A stretch of 64,000 nt of DNA, taken from CAZOLI01 sp964580675. GTDB taxonomy: Bacteria > Planctomycetota > MHYJ01 > CAYXQY01. Every line of letters starts with the position of its first letter. The stretch's first letter is position 1. The notes beneath the pieces are model-generated. The model was not told the DNA's origin. It saw nothing but the letters and a program-made list of their open reading frames with translations, and did not search any database. Positions 1 through 9,623 of the stretch are shown here, one piece after another. The stretch covers positions 1 through 64,000 of the forward strand of contig CAZOLI010000012.1 in NCBI GenBank assembly GCA_964580675.1, written 5' to 3'. The position numbers were made by a program, and so were the translations under genes.

Positions 1-150
1 TTTTTTCGAACCCGACGACCCCCGAAAAAATTCGTTCGAGTTCGTTTTTTGGTGTGTCCGTCAACTTGATGTCCCCGGTCATTTTTTCTTTCCGAAGAAC
101 CTGTTACAGTATTCTACCCCGGCTGTTTTTATGAGATCGGGGATATTGTA

Positions 151-627
151 ATGAACGATGTCTTTGCTTATAGAAACAACAGATCGTTTTTATCAGCGAT
201 GATCTCTCCTGAAGAACGACAGGAACACCTTGAACAGGCCATGGAAGCACATCCCGACGGATATTTTACGGTGGAGGAAGATCAGGACGACCGATCCGGG
301 GAAACCTGGAACCCACGCCTCCACCTGACCATGCACGCGGTTATCCTGGGATATGTGCAAAACAACGAGGAAGTACGGGAGACGTACGAAACGTTAACAA
401 ACAAACACGAGCTCCACCCACACTCCGCCGTTCACGCCCTGCAGGGAGCGCTTTCGGGTCTCGTTGAAGGTGTGGTCTCCGAGGCAAGCCGATACGACCC
501 GGAACAGCATCGGGAACAACTCGAAGCGCTGACCACCCCGGGAACGGATCTGTTCGATAAATTCGTGGAGTCCGTTCCCCCGGACACGCCGCCCGATCAT
601 CCGGAGGTCACCGATGGACGCGAATAA
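151..627 (+). CDS. DUF1841-like protein
   Basis: A 158-residue cytoplasmic protein of unknown function with no signal peptide or membrane segment. The core around residues 52-115 (NPRLHLTMHAVI, then a spacer, then LHPHSAVHALQGALSGLV) follows the layout of DUF1841: Asn-Pro-x-Leu-His, a helix, then a second His-containing helix before an acidic stretch. The match is by eye and the residues are not perfectly canonical. The ATG at 151 is the first in-frame start. The next gene, a CBS-domain protein, begins 46 bp downstream on the same strand, so the two may be co-transcribed. The last ~30 residues are rich in Pro and Asp and probably disordered. Confidence 0.5.
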   Translation: MNDVFAYRNNRSFLSAMISPEERQEHLEQAMEAHPDGYFTVEEDQDDRSGETWNPRLHLTMHAVILGYVQNNEEVRETYETLTNKHELHPHSAVHALQGALSGLVEGVVSEASRYDPEQHREQLEALTTPGTDLFDKFVESVPPDTPPDHPEVTDGRE

Positions 628-673
628 CCGAAATCGATCCGTTTCACCCGAACTCAATTAAACAGAATACGCC

Positions 674-1246
674 ATGTTACATGTACGAGATTGGATGAGT
701 TCCCCCGCCAGTACGTCGAGTCCCGACGCGGACATCAGCCAGACCCTCAAACGAATGCGAGAAGAAGAGGTGGATCAATTCCCGGTCCTGGATCGGGATG
801 ATCAAATAACGGGGATCGTCACCCGATCCGATATCCTCAAACGAATCCACCCGATCGAACAGGAGAAGCCGGTATTTTCGGAAATTCCCGTGGAAAACGT
901 CATGACGGAGGACGTGATTACGACGGATCGGATGAACCTGATCGAGGAAGTCGCCTCCACCCTCCTGAAACACCGAATAAACGCCCTGCCGGTGGAGGAG
1001 GAGGGGAAAATCAACGGCATCATTACCAAATCCGACATATTTGAATGTCTTATTCACCTGGTCGGCATCGAGCTTAACACCGTTCGAATGGAGTACGAAT
1101 TTGACACGTTTGGAGACGGATTCATGGAAGCGGCGCGGCTGATGGGTGACCGCGACCCGGCCCGCCTCCTCTTCTTTGAAAACGAAGAGGAGGATCACCC
1201 GAAGTGGCAGTGTCTCCTGCGGTTATATATTAACGATAACAATTGA
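674..1246 (+). CDS. CBS-domain pair protein
   Basis: A 190-residue soluble protein with two CBS motifs in tandem. The first covers about residues 1-60 (VRDWMSSP, then QFPVLDRDDQITGIVTRSDIL). The second covers about 75-135 (VENVMTEDVITT, then INALPVEEEGKINGIITKSDIF). A CBS pair normally forms a Bateman module that binds adenine nucleotides and senses energy state or acts as a regulatory subunit. The remaining ~55 residues could be an ACT-like or degenerate sensing tail as in AcuB-type proteins, but I cannot confirm that. No catalytic domain is attached, so the partner is unknown. It lies 46 bp after the DUF1841-like gene. Confidence 0.85.
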   Translation: MLHVRDWMSSPASTSSPDADISQTLKRMREEEVDQFPVLDRDDQITGIVTRSDILKRIHPIEQEKPVFSEIPVENVMTEDVITTDRMNLIEEVASTLLKHRINALPVEEEGKINGIITKSDIFECLIHLVGIELNTVRMEYEFDTFGDGFMEAARLMGDRDPARLLFFENEEEDHPKWQCLLRLYINDNN

Positions 1247-1623
1247 TCGTGGTGTTTTCGTACGTCGTGTCAACGGTGGTCCGGCCCAAAATTAATTTCG
1301 GTTGAGGTGCCCTCCCGGGGAGAAAAAAGCCCCGCCTCCCTTCCTTATTTTACGGGTACCGGTCCCGCCTCCGCATTCATAAGATCGGATGTTCAGGGTC
1401 TCCTGAACCGGTTCAGAGAAAACACAAACCAATGAAAGCTCCGTTTCCCCTCGAGACCGGCATTATCACATTAACAACGAACTTTTGGGATTAGATATTT
1501 CACCGTTTTTCCACGGCTCCCGGCGGGACACAAAATCCTTTCATTTCCCCCCGAAACACATTACAATTACACCTCATCTTTTTGCCGGTCTTAAATTTCG
1601 TTTCAGGTTTGTTCCCATCTCCC
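1247..1623. other. intergenic region, 377 bp
   Basis: No supported gene. A GC-rich inverted repeat near 1315-1335 (CGGGG, A-rich loop, CCCCG) lacks a T-run and is not a convincing terminator. The in-frame TTG at 1582 upstream of the S41 peptidase is judged not to be the start, because the signal peptide begins at the ATG at 1624. Confidence 0.5.
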
Positions 1624-2826
1624 ATGCATCGATTAAAACATAGCTGGATTCGGCTTTTCCTGCCCCTGATGTTCATTATTAGTACGACAATAACGCCCGC
1701 CGTCGCGCAGGATGACAGCGTTTCCACTCAGGAGGCCAAATCATACGTAAAAAAAGTACACCGCATATACGCCAAGAACTTCTACGACGACAACATGCAC
1801 GGGGTGAACTGGGACCAGCTCCTGGAAAAGGTCCTGAACACAGCCGAAAAGGTACAAACCCGGACTCAGCTTTACGAATTGACCAACCGGATGATTGCCG
1901 AACTGGACGCCTCTCACACCGGTGTCTACACTCCTTACGCATCCGAGCATTTCCTGAATCCGATCCTGGGCAAAACCGAGAAGGCCGAACAGCTGGGGGT
2001 AATGCTCATGAAGGACGGGGATCAGTACTTCGTGGGCCGACTCTGGGGTCCCGCAAGTAACACGGACATAATGCGGGGAGATCAAGTCGTGTCCATTAAC
2101 GGGACCCCTGCATCAAGCAGTGATCGGCTCGAACCGATCCGGCCGCACCTGAACATTTCGTATTTTATCGGCATTCGCGGGGATGATAGCATCCAATTAA
2201 CGGTTCGACACAAATCCATGGGTTCCGGGGAAACCGTCGAGATATCCCCGGAACGGACCAATCTGGCGGAAGACTCGATGAATGATACCCGCATCATGGA
2301 ACGGTCGGGCAAAAAGATTGCTTACGTACACTTCTGGCACTTTATGTCCAAACCAATGTATTCCGAAATCTCATCGGCCATTAAGGGACGTCTGCAGAAG
2401 GCGGACGGCCTCATCATTGATCTCCGGGGGCGAGGAGGCAAGGTCCAGATCATGGAGAAGGTGCTGAACCTTTTCGGCTACGAAAACCCGAACCCCGCAT
2501 GGGACAAACCGGTTGTTGCCGTGGTTGATGGCTCCTGCACCTCGGCGAAAGAAATCTTCTCGTACCACTGGAAGGAAAACAACCTTGGTCCTCTTGTGGG
2601 GCAAAAAACAAAAGGAGCGGTCTTACGGGGAACGTTTAAGGAGATGAGCGATGGATCAACACTCGAAATTGCCGTTGGTGATGCGGACAACCTGACGGAA
2701 GGCAAGGAGCTGGAGGGAGTGGGGGTCCAGCCGGACATCCGGGTAAAACCGCAAATTAAGTACGCCCAGGGCGACCGGGTTCTGGACAAAGGCATTGAAG
2801 TGCTTCTCAAAGAAATTAAGAAATAA
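1624..2826 (+). CDS. exported S41-family (C-terminal processing) peptidase
   Basis: A 400-residue serine peptidase of the tail-specific/CtpA family. The start is set at ATG 1624 because it opens directly into a signal peptide (MHRLKHSWIRLF, hydrophobic core, then PAVAQ). Reading from the upstream TTG at 1582 would add a non-signal extension. A PDZ-like segment lies around residues 120-190 (GDQVVSINGTPA). The catalytic half has VAYVHFWHF-like S41 signatures, IIDLRGRGG, and GSCTSAKE followed by GQKTKGA; the Ser of TSA and the Lys of TKG fit the Ser-Lys dyad of the family. It probably acts in the periplasm on C-terminal tails of envelope proteins. It is monocistronic and convergent with the following minus-strand gene. 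Confidence 0.88.
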   Translation: MHRLKHSWIRLFLPLMFIISTTITPAVAQDDSVSTQEAKSYVKKVHRIYAKNFYDDNMHGVNWDQLLEKVLNTAEKVQTRTQLYELTNRMIAELDASHTGVYTPYASEHFLNPILGKTEKAEQLGVMLMKDGDQYFVGRLWGPASNTDIMRGDQVVSINGTPASSSDRLEPIRPHLNISYFIGIRGDDSIQLTVRHKSMGSGETVEISPERTNLAEDSMNDTRIMERSGKKIAYVHFWHFMSKPMYSEISSAIKGRLQKADGLIIDLRGRGGKVQIMEKVLNLFGYENPNPAWDKPVVAVVDGSCTSAKEIFSYHWKENNLGPLVGQKTKGAVLRGTFKEMSDGSTLEIAVGDADNLTEGKELEGVGVQPDIRVKPQIKYAQGDRVLDKGIEVLLKEIKK

Positions 2827-3060
2827 CCTCGATCCTGAAGATCCGGAGAACGGATTCCCTCATACCCCCTTGCTCATCCACCGTTTCGCCCGGAGAGGGC
2901 GAGACCCCCAGTACCAATTTAACGAATAATAGAGGGAGCGGGGGAGAGAGACACTCTTTTTCGTGGTTCCGGCGTGCACGGAACCGCCGACGACCATTGC
3001 TCCAGTTACGCCTCCTTCCAGCAGGGACAACGTTCCCCTTCTAAACCCCCGCCCGTTCTC

Positions 3061-4965
3061 CTACTCTTCGGTGGTGGGCTCGCCCTCGTCTCCTCCCTGA
3101 TCGGCTTCCTCTATTTCCGGAAGGGACCGGGCGTAGTAAAACAGTGCCAGCCCGCCCAGCGCCGTCCCGTATATATCGTGTACACCTTCGCCGAGAAACG
3201 GTGAATCCGTGAACCGTACCGTGTCCTCTTCCTCCATCTCTTCCGCGTCGTCAAGGAGAATTTGCCCGATTTCCTTCAGATACTTCTTCCGTTTTTCCCT
3301 GTTCTTCAGGTGGCGCAGGGCCCGAACGGTGTAATAATGATGATACAGGTAGTAATAAGAAGCCATCTGGCCGGTCCCGGAGTGAGGTCTGCTCGCTCCC
3401 TTTTCCTTCTCCACCCACTTCCGGTGTTTGAAAAAATTATCGATGGCCAGTTCGAGATCGCCGGTGGGCTGTCCCGCCTTGATAAGGGACAGTTCAACAA
3501 GGGGACCCCGAATAGCACGGGACCGTTCGTTTTCACCGGCGGCGGCCCCCGGACGGTACATGTACTGGGCCGGTTCCACTTTGAATTCGTTCTGAATTTT
3601 ATCCACGGCCTTGTTTTTCATTTCCTTTACCTTCTTCATCCGTTCGTCACTGATTGGTACGCCGTTTTTGATCGCGTGATTCAATGCCATAATTGCGGCC
3701 GAACTGGCAAACGTCATGCCCTGCTTGATCCGCTGGTAATATCCCCAGCCGCCGGGCACGATCTGCCGCTCATAAAGCTGATCAACCGCCCGGTTAAATT
3801 CCCGTTTCATGCCTTTCGCCGCCTTTTCCTTCATGTACGGAAAGTCCCAGAGAAACGCAATGTACTCAATTCGATACAAAGTTTCCCAGACGTCCCGAAG
3901 TTCCTCCGGCCGGTCCACACGATTCTCCGGATCGGCGGGAAACAGATATAAATTTGTATCTTTCAGGCATTCAAAAACTTTGCCGGCCCCCTCCCCCGAT
4001 AGACGATCAAAATTGATTTCCTGAGGGGTGGAATCCTGGTGAACGAGCGTGGCCGCCGTGAGGAACTTGCCGACCAGGGACGTTATTGCCACCTTCATCC
4101 CCACGTTTCCCACCTTGTGCTGGTCCTTTCCGTGAGAACCATTTTTGTGCTGATGTTTCTCCAGGTAATGGGCCGCCTTCAGAATGGTCGCTCCCACCTC
4201 CTCAAGACGGTCGCGGTTAAAATACCCGGACGATTCCTTGTCTTTCTTCGTAGCATGAAAATCCTCGCCGGACGAGTCGGCATTGGATTTCTCTACGTCC
4301 AGGACCTCCGTCAGATCTACCTCTTCCGGAAGTTTCTCCTTCCGCATCGCTATATATTTTTTTACCGAATCTTCCAGGTCAGGGTGTCTCCTGGTCATTT
4401 CACTGAGAATTTTCCGACCGGAAGCATCACCGGTGGTTTCCAGAATAAGCATCCCCAGAGCCACCTCTTCGTCCTTATTCAGCTTGCTTCGGTCCAGTGC
4501 ACTGGCGAAAAAATCGGGTTTTGCATCCAGTACGTCATCCCAGTCAAACTCGAGGTCACCGGTCCCCTTTTTCATCTCCAGCTTCTTGTGGTCAAAATCG
4601 GTAATCGTGAGATCCATCCCCTGATACTCAACTCGCTGGATACGGTCGTCTCCCTGCTTTACCCACGACCGAAATTTGTTGAAGAATTTGCCTATTTTCT
4701 CGAGGGTATCGGACCGGGTCCGGGCGGCGAGTTTGTATTTTTTCGTCCGGAAGGCCTCCACTTTCTGCGCGTATCGTTCCCCCAGACGTCGAAATTGAAA
4801 CCTGTCAATTAGTGCCTGATCACTCTTCCTGAGCTCATTCCACTCGCTCTTTTCTTTCCCGGATGACCTTGCTTCCTGACCGTAGTACTCCACCGGAAAA
4901 GCAAACACAAACACCCCGATCACCGCGAGTCCGAGAATCATGGACAACAAAGGAGACTTTTTCAT
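3061..4965 (-). CDS. exported squalene-cyclase-like toroid protein, tandem copy 1
   Basis: A 634-residue protein, the last of three tandem paralogues in transcription order. The N terminus (MKKSPLLSMILGLAV, then FAFPVEYYGQ) is a signal peptide or signal anchor. Residues ~35-225 are a charged, helical domain I cannot assign. A variable Ser/Asp-rich linker follows near 225-245. Residues ~250-615 resemble prenyltransferase/squalene-oxidase repeats of an alpha-alpha toroid: LEKHQHKNGSHG and RQIVPGGWGY look like QW-type repeat turns. No catalytic DxDD motif of a real cyclase is visible, so enzymatic activity is doubtful. The acidic tail ends EPTTEE, as in its paralogues. The start is preceded by AGGTAAGCC, nearly the same as copy 3. 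Bases 3704-4158 are identical to copy 2. Confidence 0.7.
   Translation of the reverse strand: MKKSPLLSMILGLAVIGVFVFAFPVEYYGQEARSSGKEKSEWNELRKSDQALIDRFQFRRLGERYAQKVEAFRTKKYKLAARTRSDTLEKIGKFFNKFRSWVKQGDDRIQRVEYQGMDLTITDFDHKKLEMKKGTGDLEFDWDDVLDAKPDFFASALDRSKLNKDEEVALGMLILETTGDASGRKILSEMTRRHPDLEDSVKKYIAMRKEKLPEEVDLTEVLDVEKSNADSSGEDFHATKKDKESSGYFNRDRLEEVGATILKAAHYLEKHQHKNGSHGKDQHKVGNVGMKVAITSLVGKFLTAATLVHQDSTPQEINFDRLSGEGAGKVFECLKDTNLYLFPADPENRVDRPEELRDVWETLYRIEYIAFLWDFPYMKEKAAKGMKREFNRAVDQLYERQIVPGGWGYYQRIKQGMTFASSAAIMALNHAIKNGVPISDERMKKVKEMKNKAVDKIQNEFKVEPAQYMYRPGAAAGENERSRAIRGPLVELSLIKAGQPTGDLELAIDNFFKHRKWVEKEKGASRPHSGTGQMASYYYLYHHYYTVRALRHLKNREKRKKYLKEIGQILLDDAEEMEEEDTVRFTDSPFLGEGVHDIYGTALGGLALFYYARSLPEIEEADQGGDEGEPTTEE
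3704..4158. repeat. 455-bp perfect repeat, unit A (inside copy 1)
   Basis: Every base from 3704 to 4158 matches 5926-6380 at an offset of 2222. The first mismatches are at 3703/5925 (A versus G) and 4159/6381 (C versus T). Sequence on both sides is clearly diverged, including at synonymous sites. The unit encodes the centre of the toroid domain of the two paralogues. Confidence 0.97.
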
Positions 4966-5282
4966 GGCTTACCTAATTTGGCAATGGACAATGTAAATTT
5001 TAAAGAACTCTTTCTCCAATCATCCCCCCAAATATACGAATTCGCCATGCTCTCCGTTTGACTGAAGGGAGGGGGAATGAGTTCAATCACCGGCAGAGGG
5101 ATGTTCACACACCTGCCCCTGTGGTGTGGAAAATAAAGAGAGGGAGGAGTGAAGGGAAGTGCTTCCGTTCTGTTCCCCCGATGTGACCCGAACTGAAGGA
5201 CATCTAAAGAGAGTCACGGAGGCCCCGATGGTACGTTTAACCGGGCCTGGAGGTGCCGGGGCGTTTTGACCTGCGTTTCGTT
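4966..5282. other. intergenic region between paralogue copies 1 and 2, 317 bp
   Basis: This stretch holds the upstream region of copy 1 (minus strand) and the downstream region of copy 2. No gene is visible. The 22 bases before the copy 1 ATG resemble those of copy 3 but not copy 2. Confidence 0.5.
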
Positions 5283-7187
5283 TTACTTCTCTTCCGTTGT
5301 CGGCTCCCCACCGGCTTTTCCCTGATCGGAACCCTTTACTTCCGGAAGGGAACGGGCGTAGTAAAATAGCGCCAGGCCACCGAGGGCCGTGCCATAAATA
5401 TCCGTTACCCCTTTTCCGAGGATGGGAGCGTCCGTGAATTTGACCATTCCATCGCTTACTTTTTCGGCGTCGTCCAGTAAAATCGTGCCGATCTTTTTCA
5501 GGTATTTCTTCCGTTTTTTATTGTTTTTCAGGTACCGGAGTGCACGAACTGTGTAGTAATGATGGTACAGATAATAGTAGGGGGCCATCTGGCCGGTTCC
5601 GATGTGGGTCCCGTTCCTTCCTTTCACTTTCTCCACCCATTTTCGGTGTTTGAAGAAGTTGTCAATTGCCAGTTCGAGGTCACCGGTGGGTTGTCCGGCC
5701 TTGAGGAGGGACAGTTCCACCAGAGGTCCACGAATCGACCGCGACCGTTCGTTTTCTCCGGAGGCGGCCCCCGGACGGTACATGTACTGGGCCGGTTCCA
5801 CCTTGAAATCATTCTGAATTTTCTCCACGGCCTTTTTCTTCATCTCCTTTACTTTTTTCATCCGTTCATCACTGATCGGCACGCCGTTTTTGATCGCGTG
5901 ATGCAGTGACATAATGGCGGCCGAGCTGGCAAACGTCATGCCCTGCTTGATCCGCTGGTAATATCCCCAGCCGCCGGGCACGATCTGCCGCTCATAAAGC
6001 TGATCAACCGCCCGGTTAAATTCCCGTTTCATGCCTTTCGCCGCCTTTTCCTTCATGTACGGAAAGTCCCAGAGAAACGCAATGTACTCAATTCGATACA
6101 AAGTTTCCCAGACGTCCCGAAGTTCCTCCGGCCGGTCCACACGATTCTCCGGATCGGCGGGAAACAGATATAAATTTGTATCTTTCAGGCATTCAAAAAC
6201 TTTGCCGGCCCCCTCCCCCGATAGACGATCAAAATTGATTTCCTGAGGGGTGGAATCCTGGTGAACGAGCGTGGCCGCCGTGAGGAACTTGCCGACCAGG
6301 GACGTTATTGCCACCTTCATCCCCACGTTTCCCACCTTGTGCTGGTCCTTTCCGTGAGAACCATTTTTGTGCTGATGTTTTTCCAGGTAATGCGCCGCCT
6401 TCAGAATGGTCGCGCCCACTTCCTCGAGGCGATCCCGGTTGAAGTATCCGGATTCCCCACGACTCGTCGATCTCTTCCGGTCGGCGTTGACCGATTCACC
6501 GTCTTTTTGAACGTCGAGTTCCTTGGACAAATCGATCTTTTTCGGAAGGGTTTCCTTCCGCATCGCAAGAAATTTCCTCATCTGATCCCGCTTTTTCGGA
6601 TACCGGTTCACCATGCCCTGTAACAACTCACGCCCTTTGTCCGCGTTATTGGTTTCGATGATCAGAAAAGCAAGAGCGAGGTTCTGGTCCGGGTTTAACT
6701 TCCTACGGTTCACGACCTCAGCAAAGAAATCCGGTTTGGTGTCCAACACATCCTTCCACGAAAACTCCAGTTCCCCGGTGTCCATTTTCATGTTCAACTT
6801 CTCGTGACCGAACCGGGTCGGGGTCAGGAGCATATTGTTGTACTTTACCTTCTGAATGCGATCATCTCCGCTTCGGACCCAGCCCTGGAGTTTGCTGAAC
6901 AATTTCCCCATCTTCTTGAGCACATTGGATCGCGTTTTCGCGGCCAGTTTGTACCGCTTTGTCCGAAATTCTTCCACCTGATCCTCATAACGTTTGACCA
7001 GAGGCTGAAATTGAAATTTGTTGATCTTCGTTTTCTCGCTTTTCTTCAGTTCCTTCCATTTCTCCCGATCCTGACTTCCCGGTAGACTGCCGGCATCCTG
7101 TGCGTAGTACGGGACCGGAAACGAAAAAACAAACAACGCAACCACACAAAAACCCAGCACGATTGAGCACAGTGATTTTTTCTTCAT
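5283..7187 (-). CDS. exported squalene-cyclase-like toroid protein, tandem copy 2
   Basis: A 634-residue paralogue with the same architecture: signal peptide (MKKKSLCSIVLGFCVV, then FPVPYYAQ), N-terminal helical domain, variable linker, toroid domain, and tail ending EPTTEEK. Its N-terminal 225 residues are the most divergent of the three copies. Its middle is nearly identical to copy 1 because of a 455-bp identical DNA tract. Its C-terminal end (KGRNGTHIGTGQMAPYYY) is closer to copy 3 (KGKNGTHIGTGNMAPYYY) than to copy 1. The copy is therefore a mosaic. The function is unknown and the toroid assignment is by motif pattern only. The upstream sequence is AT-rich and differs from copies 1 and 3, so it may have its own promoter. 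Confidence 0.7.
   Translation of the reverse strand: MKKKSLCSIVLGFCVVALFVFSFPVPYYAQDAGSLPGSQDREKWKELKKSEKTKINKFQFQPLVKRYEDQVEEFRTKRYKLAAKTRSNVLKKMGKLFSKLQGWVRSGDDRIQKVKYNNMLLTPTRFGHEKLNMKMDTGELEFSWKDVLDTKPDFFAEVVNRRKLNPDQNLALAFLIIETNNADKGRELLQGMVNRYPKKRDQMRKFLAMRKETLPKKIDLSKELDVQKDGESVNADRKRSTSRGESGYFNRDRLEEVGATILKAAHYLEKHQHKNGSHGKDQHKVGNVGMKVAITSLVGKFLTAATLVHQDSTPQEINFDRLSGEGAGKVFECLKDTNLYLFPADPENRVDRPEELRDVWETLYRIEYIAFLWDFPYMKEKAAKGMKREFNRAVDQLYERQIVPGGWGYYQRIKQGMTFASSAAIMSLHHAIKNGVPISDERMKKVKEMKKKAVEKIQNDFKVEPAQYMYRPGAASGENERSRSIRGPLVELSLLKAGQPTGDLELAIDNFFKHRKWVEKVKGRNGTHIGTGQMAPYYYLYHHYYTVRALRYLKNNKKRKKYLKKIGTILLDDAEKVSDGMVKFTDAPILGKGVTDIYGTALGGLALFYYARSLPEVKGSDQGKAGGEPTTEEK
5926..6380. 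repeat. 455-bp perfect repeat, unit B (inside copy 2)
   Basis: This is the direct-repeat partner of 3704-4158, same orientation, with no mismatch across the unit. It makes the antisense frames on the plus strand identical as well, which explains the duplicated short plus-strand open frames here. They are not genes. Confidence 0.97.
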
Positions 7188-7460
7188 GGCATATATTATC
7201 GCATTATTTCAAATATATGTATAAAATAAGGGCAAACCATTCCTCATGAAATCGGTTGGGCAACAAACGATGATGTCCCCATAAAATGTTTCCAGGCAAC
7301 AATCATTTCCCGGAACAAGAAGATATCGACCCCGTTTGCGTTCCGGTCGGGCACATAAGGAACCCGTACCGGGCCGGAACCTATTCAAATCTTACCCGTC
7401 ATCCCGTCATCATCCAACCAACGGGCACCGCTGTCAACGAACCGATCCGGTGCGGCCGGC

Positions 7461-9371
7461 TTAATCGTCCGTGGTCGGTTCACCGCCACCGGACCCCTCT
7501 CCAGAACCTTGATCACTTACGTCGGGAAGGGTCCTTGCATAGTAGAAAAGGGAAAGTCCCCCAAATGCCGTGCCGTATATGTCCACCACGTGCTCGCCCA
7601 GGATCGGGGCATCCGTGTATTTCACCTGTTTCTCGTTTACTTTCTCGGCATCGTCCAGGAGAATTTCGATGATCTTGTCCAGGTATTTCATCTTTTTGTC
7701 TTTGTTCTGGAGATGCCGGATGGCCCGAACCGTGTAGTAGTGGTGATACAGGTAATAGTAAGGAGCCATGTTACCGGTGCCGATGTGGGTGCCGTTTTTC
7801 CCCTTTACTTTCTCGACCCATTTCCGGTGCTTGAAGAAATTGTCAACGGCCAGTTCCAGATCACCGGTGGGCGCCTTCGCCTTGATCTGGGAAAGTTCCA
7901 CGAGCGGTCCCCGGATGGCTCGGGACCGGTCGTTTTCGCCGCCTGATCCGGGCCGATACATGTACTGTGCTTTTTTCACTTTAAAATCGGTCTGAATCTT
8001 CTCGAGGGCCTTGCTCTTCATTTCATTCACCTTGTCCAGACGGTCTCCGCTCACCGGAACCCCATTTCTGAGCGCATGGGTCAGGGCCATGATGACGGCG
8101 GAACTGGCAAAGGTCATGCCCTGCTTGATCCGCTGGTAATATCCCCAGCCACCGGGCACGATCTGCCGCTTGTACAGCATGTCCACGGCGCGATCAAATT
8201 CTCGTTTCAGCCCCTTCTGGGCCTCTTCGTTGTTCTTGAACATCGGCATCTGCCAGAGGAAGGCGATGTACTCAATCCGGTACAGCGTTTCCCACACGTC
8301 CCGGAGTTTGTCCGGACGGTCCTCCCGCTTGGACGGGTCGGCCGGGAAGAGGTAAAGATTTGTTTGCTTTAAGCTGCTGTAAATCTCGGGATTCGTCATC
8401 TGCATGGAATCAAAGTCATTCTGCGTCAGACTTTTTGGTCCCGTGGAAAGCCGAACCATCGTGGCGGCGGTCAGAAATTTCCCCACAAGGGACGTAATGG
8501 CCACTTTCATGCCCACACTTCCGCCACGGGGCGAGTCCTTTCCGTGTGACCCGTCCTCGTTCTGGTTAACGGCCAGGTAATTGGCGGCTTTCAGCAGTGT
8601 CGGGGCCACTTTCTTGGCACGCTCCTTGTGAAAGTATCCGGAGGATCCTCCCTTGTCTACGTTGTTGTCGTTTTGACCGGAGGAGTTGTTCTGAGTGTCC
8701 TTGACGTCCAGGGCTTTCGTCAGATCCACTTCCTTCGGAAGCTTCTCCTTCCGCATGGCAAGATACTTCTTCACAAATTCCTCTTTTTCCCGGTATCTGT
8801 TCACGACGTTACCAAGAATCTCCCGACCGGAGGCATCACCGGTGGTTTCCAGAACCAGCATACCGAGGGCCAGTTTCTCGTCTTTCTTTAGCTTTTCCTG
8901 ATCCAGTGCGGCGGCAAAGAAATCCGGTTTCTGATCCAGGACATCTTCCCATTCAAACTCCAGCGAACCGGTGTCCATCTTCATGTTCAGGGTTGTGGTG
9001 TCGAAGTCCTTCACCTGAAGTTTCATGCCCTGATATTCCACTCGCTTGAGGCGTTTGTCTCCCTTCTTCACCCACGAACGGAACTTGTTGAAAAATTTTC
9101 CCACCTTCTCAAGGGCATCGGACCGGGTGCGTGCGGCCAGCTGGTACTTCTTGGTCTGGAAGGATTCCACCTTCTCCGCGTAACGCTCGCCGAGACGCCG
9201 AAACTGAAATTTGTCAATCAGTGGCTGATCGCCCTTCTTGAGATCCTGCCATTTGCTCTCCTCACCGGACGACCTCGCTTCCTGTCCGTAGTACTCCACC
9301 GGAAACGCAAACACAAACACGCCGATGACGGCGAGCCCGAGTAGCAATGACAAAAGAGAAGACTTTTTCAT
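7461..9371 (-). CDS. exported squalene-cyclase-like toroid protein, tandem copy 3
   Basis: A 636-residue paralogue, first in transcription order. The N terminus (MKKSSLLSLLLGLAVIG, then FAFPVEYYGQEARSSG) is almost identical to copy 1, and the N-terminal helical domain also matches copy 1 best. The toroid domain keeps the repeat motifs NQNEDGSHG and RQIVPGGWGY but is diverged in the segment where copies 1 and 2 are identical, so it escaped that conversion. The tail ends EPTTDD. The start is preceded by CAGGTAAACC. All three copies are separated by about 270-320 bp, which suggests individually transcribed units rather than one tight operon. The role is unknown; an exported structural or scaffolding protein is one possibility. 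Confidence 0.7.
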   Translation of the reverse strand: MKKSSLLSLLLGLAVIGVFVFAFPVEYYGQEARSSGEESKWQDLKKGDQPLIDKFQFRRLGERYAEKVESFQTKKYQLAARTRSDALEKVGKFFNKFRSWVKKGDKRLKRVEYQGMKLQVKDFDTTTLNMKMDTGSLEFEWEDVLDQKPDFFAAALDQEKLKKDEKLALGMLVLETTGDASGREILGNVVNRYREKEEFVKKYLAMRKEKLPKEVDLTKALDVKDTQNNSSGQNDNNVDKGGSSGYFHKERAKKVAPTLLKAANYLAVNQNEDGSHGKDSPRGGSVGMKVAITSLVGKFLTAATMVRLSTGPKSLTQNDFDSMQMTNPEIYSSLKQTNLYLFPADPSKREDRPDKLRDVWETLYRIEYIAFLWQMPMFKNNEEAQKGLKREFDRAVDMLYKRQIVPGGWGYYQRIKQGMTFASSAVIMALTHALRNGVPVSGDRLDKVNEMKSKALEKIQTDFKVKKAQYMYRPGSGGENDRSRAIRGPLVELSQIKAKAPTGDLELAVDNFFKHRKWVEKVKGKNGTHIGTGNMAPYYYLYHHYYTVRAIRHLQNKDKKMKYLDKIIEILLDDAEKVNEKQVKYTDAPILGEHVVDIYGTAFGGLSLFYYARTLPDVSDQGSGEGSGGGEPTTDD

Positions 9372-9623
9372 GGTTTACCTGATCGGGAAGTGAACGATGA
9401 ATAACAAAACATTTACGGGTAACGTCCATATTGTATACGAAAGATTCCTTCCTCCGTTAGAACTCCCCGAGGGAGTCCTATACCTTCCAGACATCTTCCC
9501 CCACCGACCTTATCTCGCATACCCTAATATAGTAATATATCGGGCCGGGACAATCAAGAATGGACCACCCATTCCCGGGGGTTCCTCCCCTGTCTCAGCC
9601 CTGTCATCGGACCCGGTTTGTGT

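Noticed and set aside
1..45. Partial tRNA-like GGTTCGA arm on the minus strand
   Set aside because: The T-stem does not pair and the region has no acceptor or anticodon arm; it is simply GC-rich.
3809..4024. Identical plus-strand frames here and at 6031-6246
   Set aside because: They are antisense shadows inside the 455-bp repeat, with no start signal or family.
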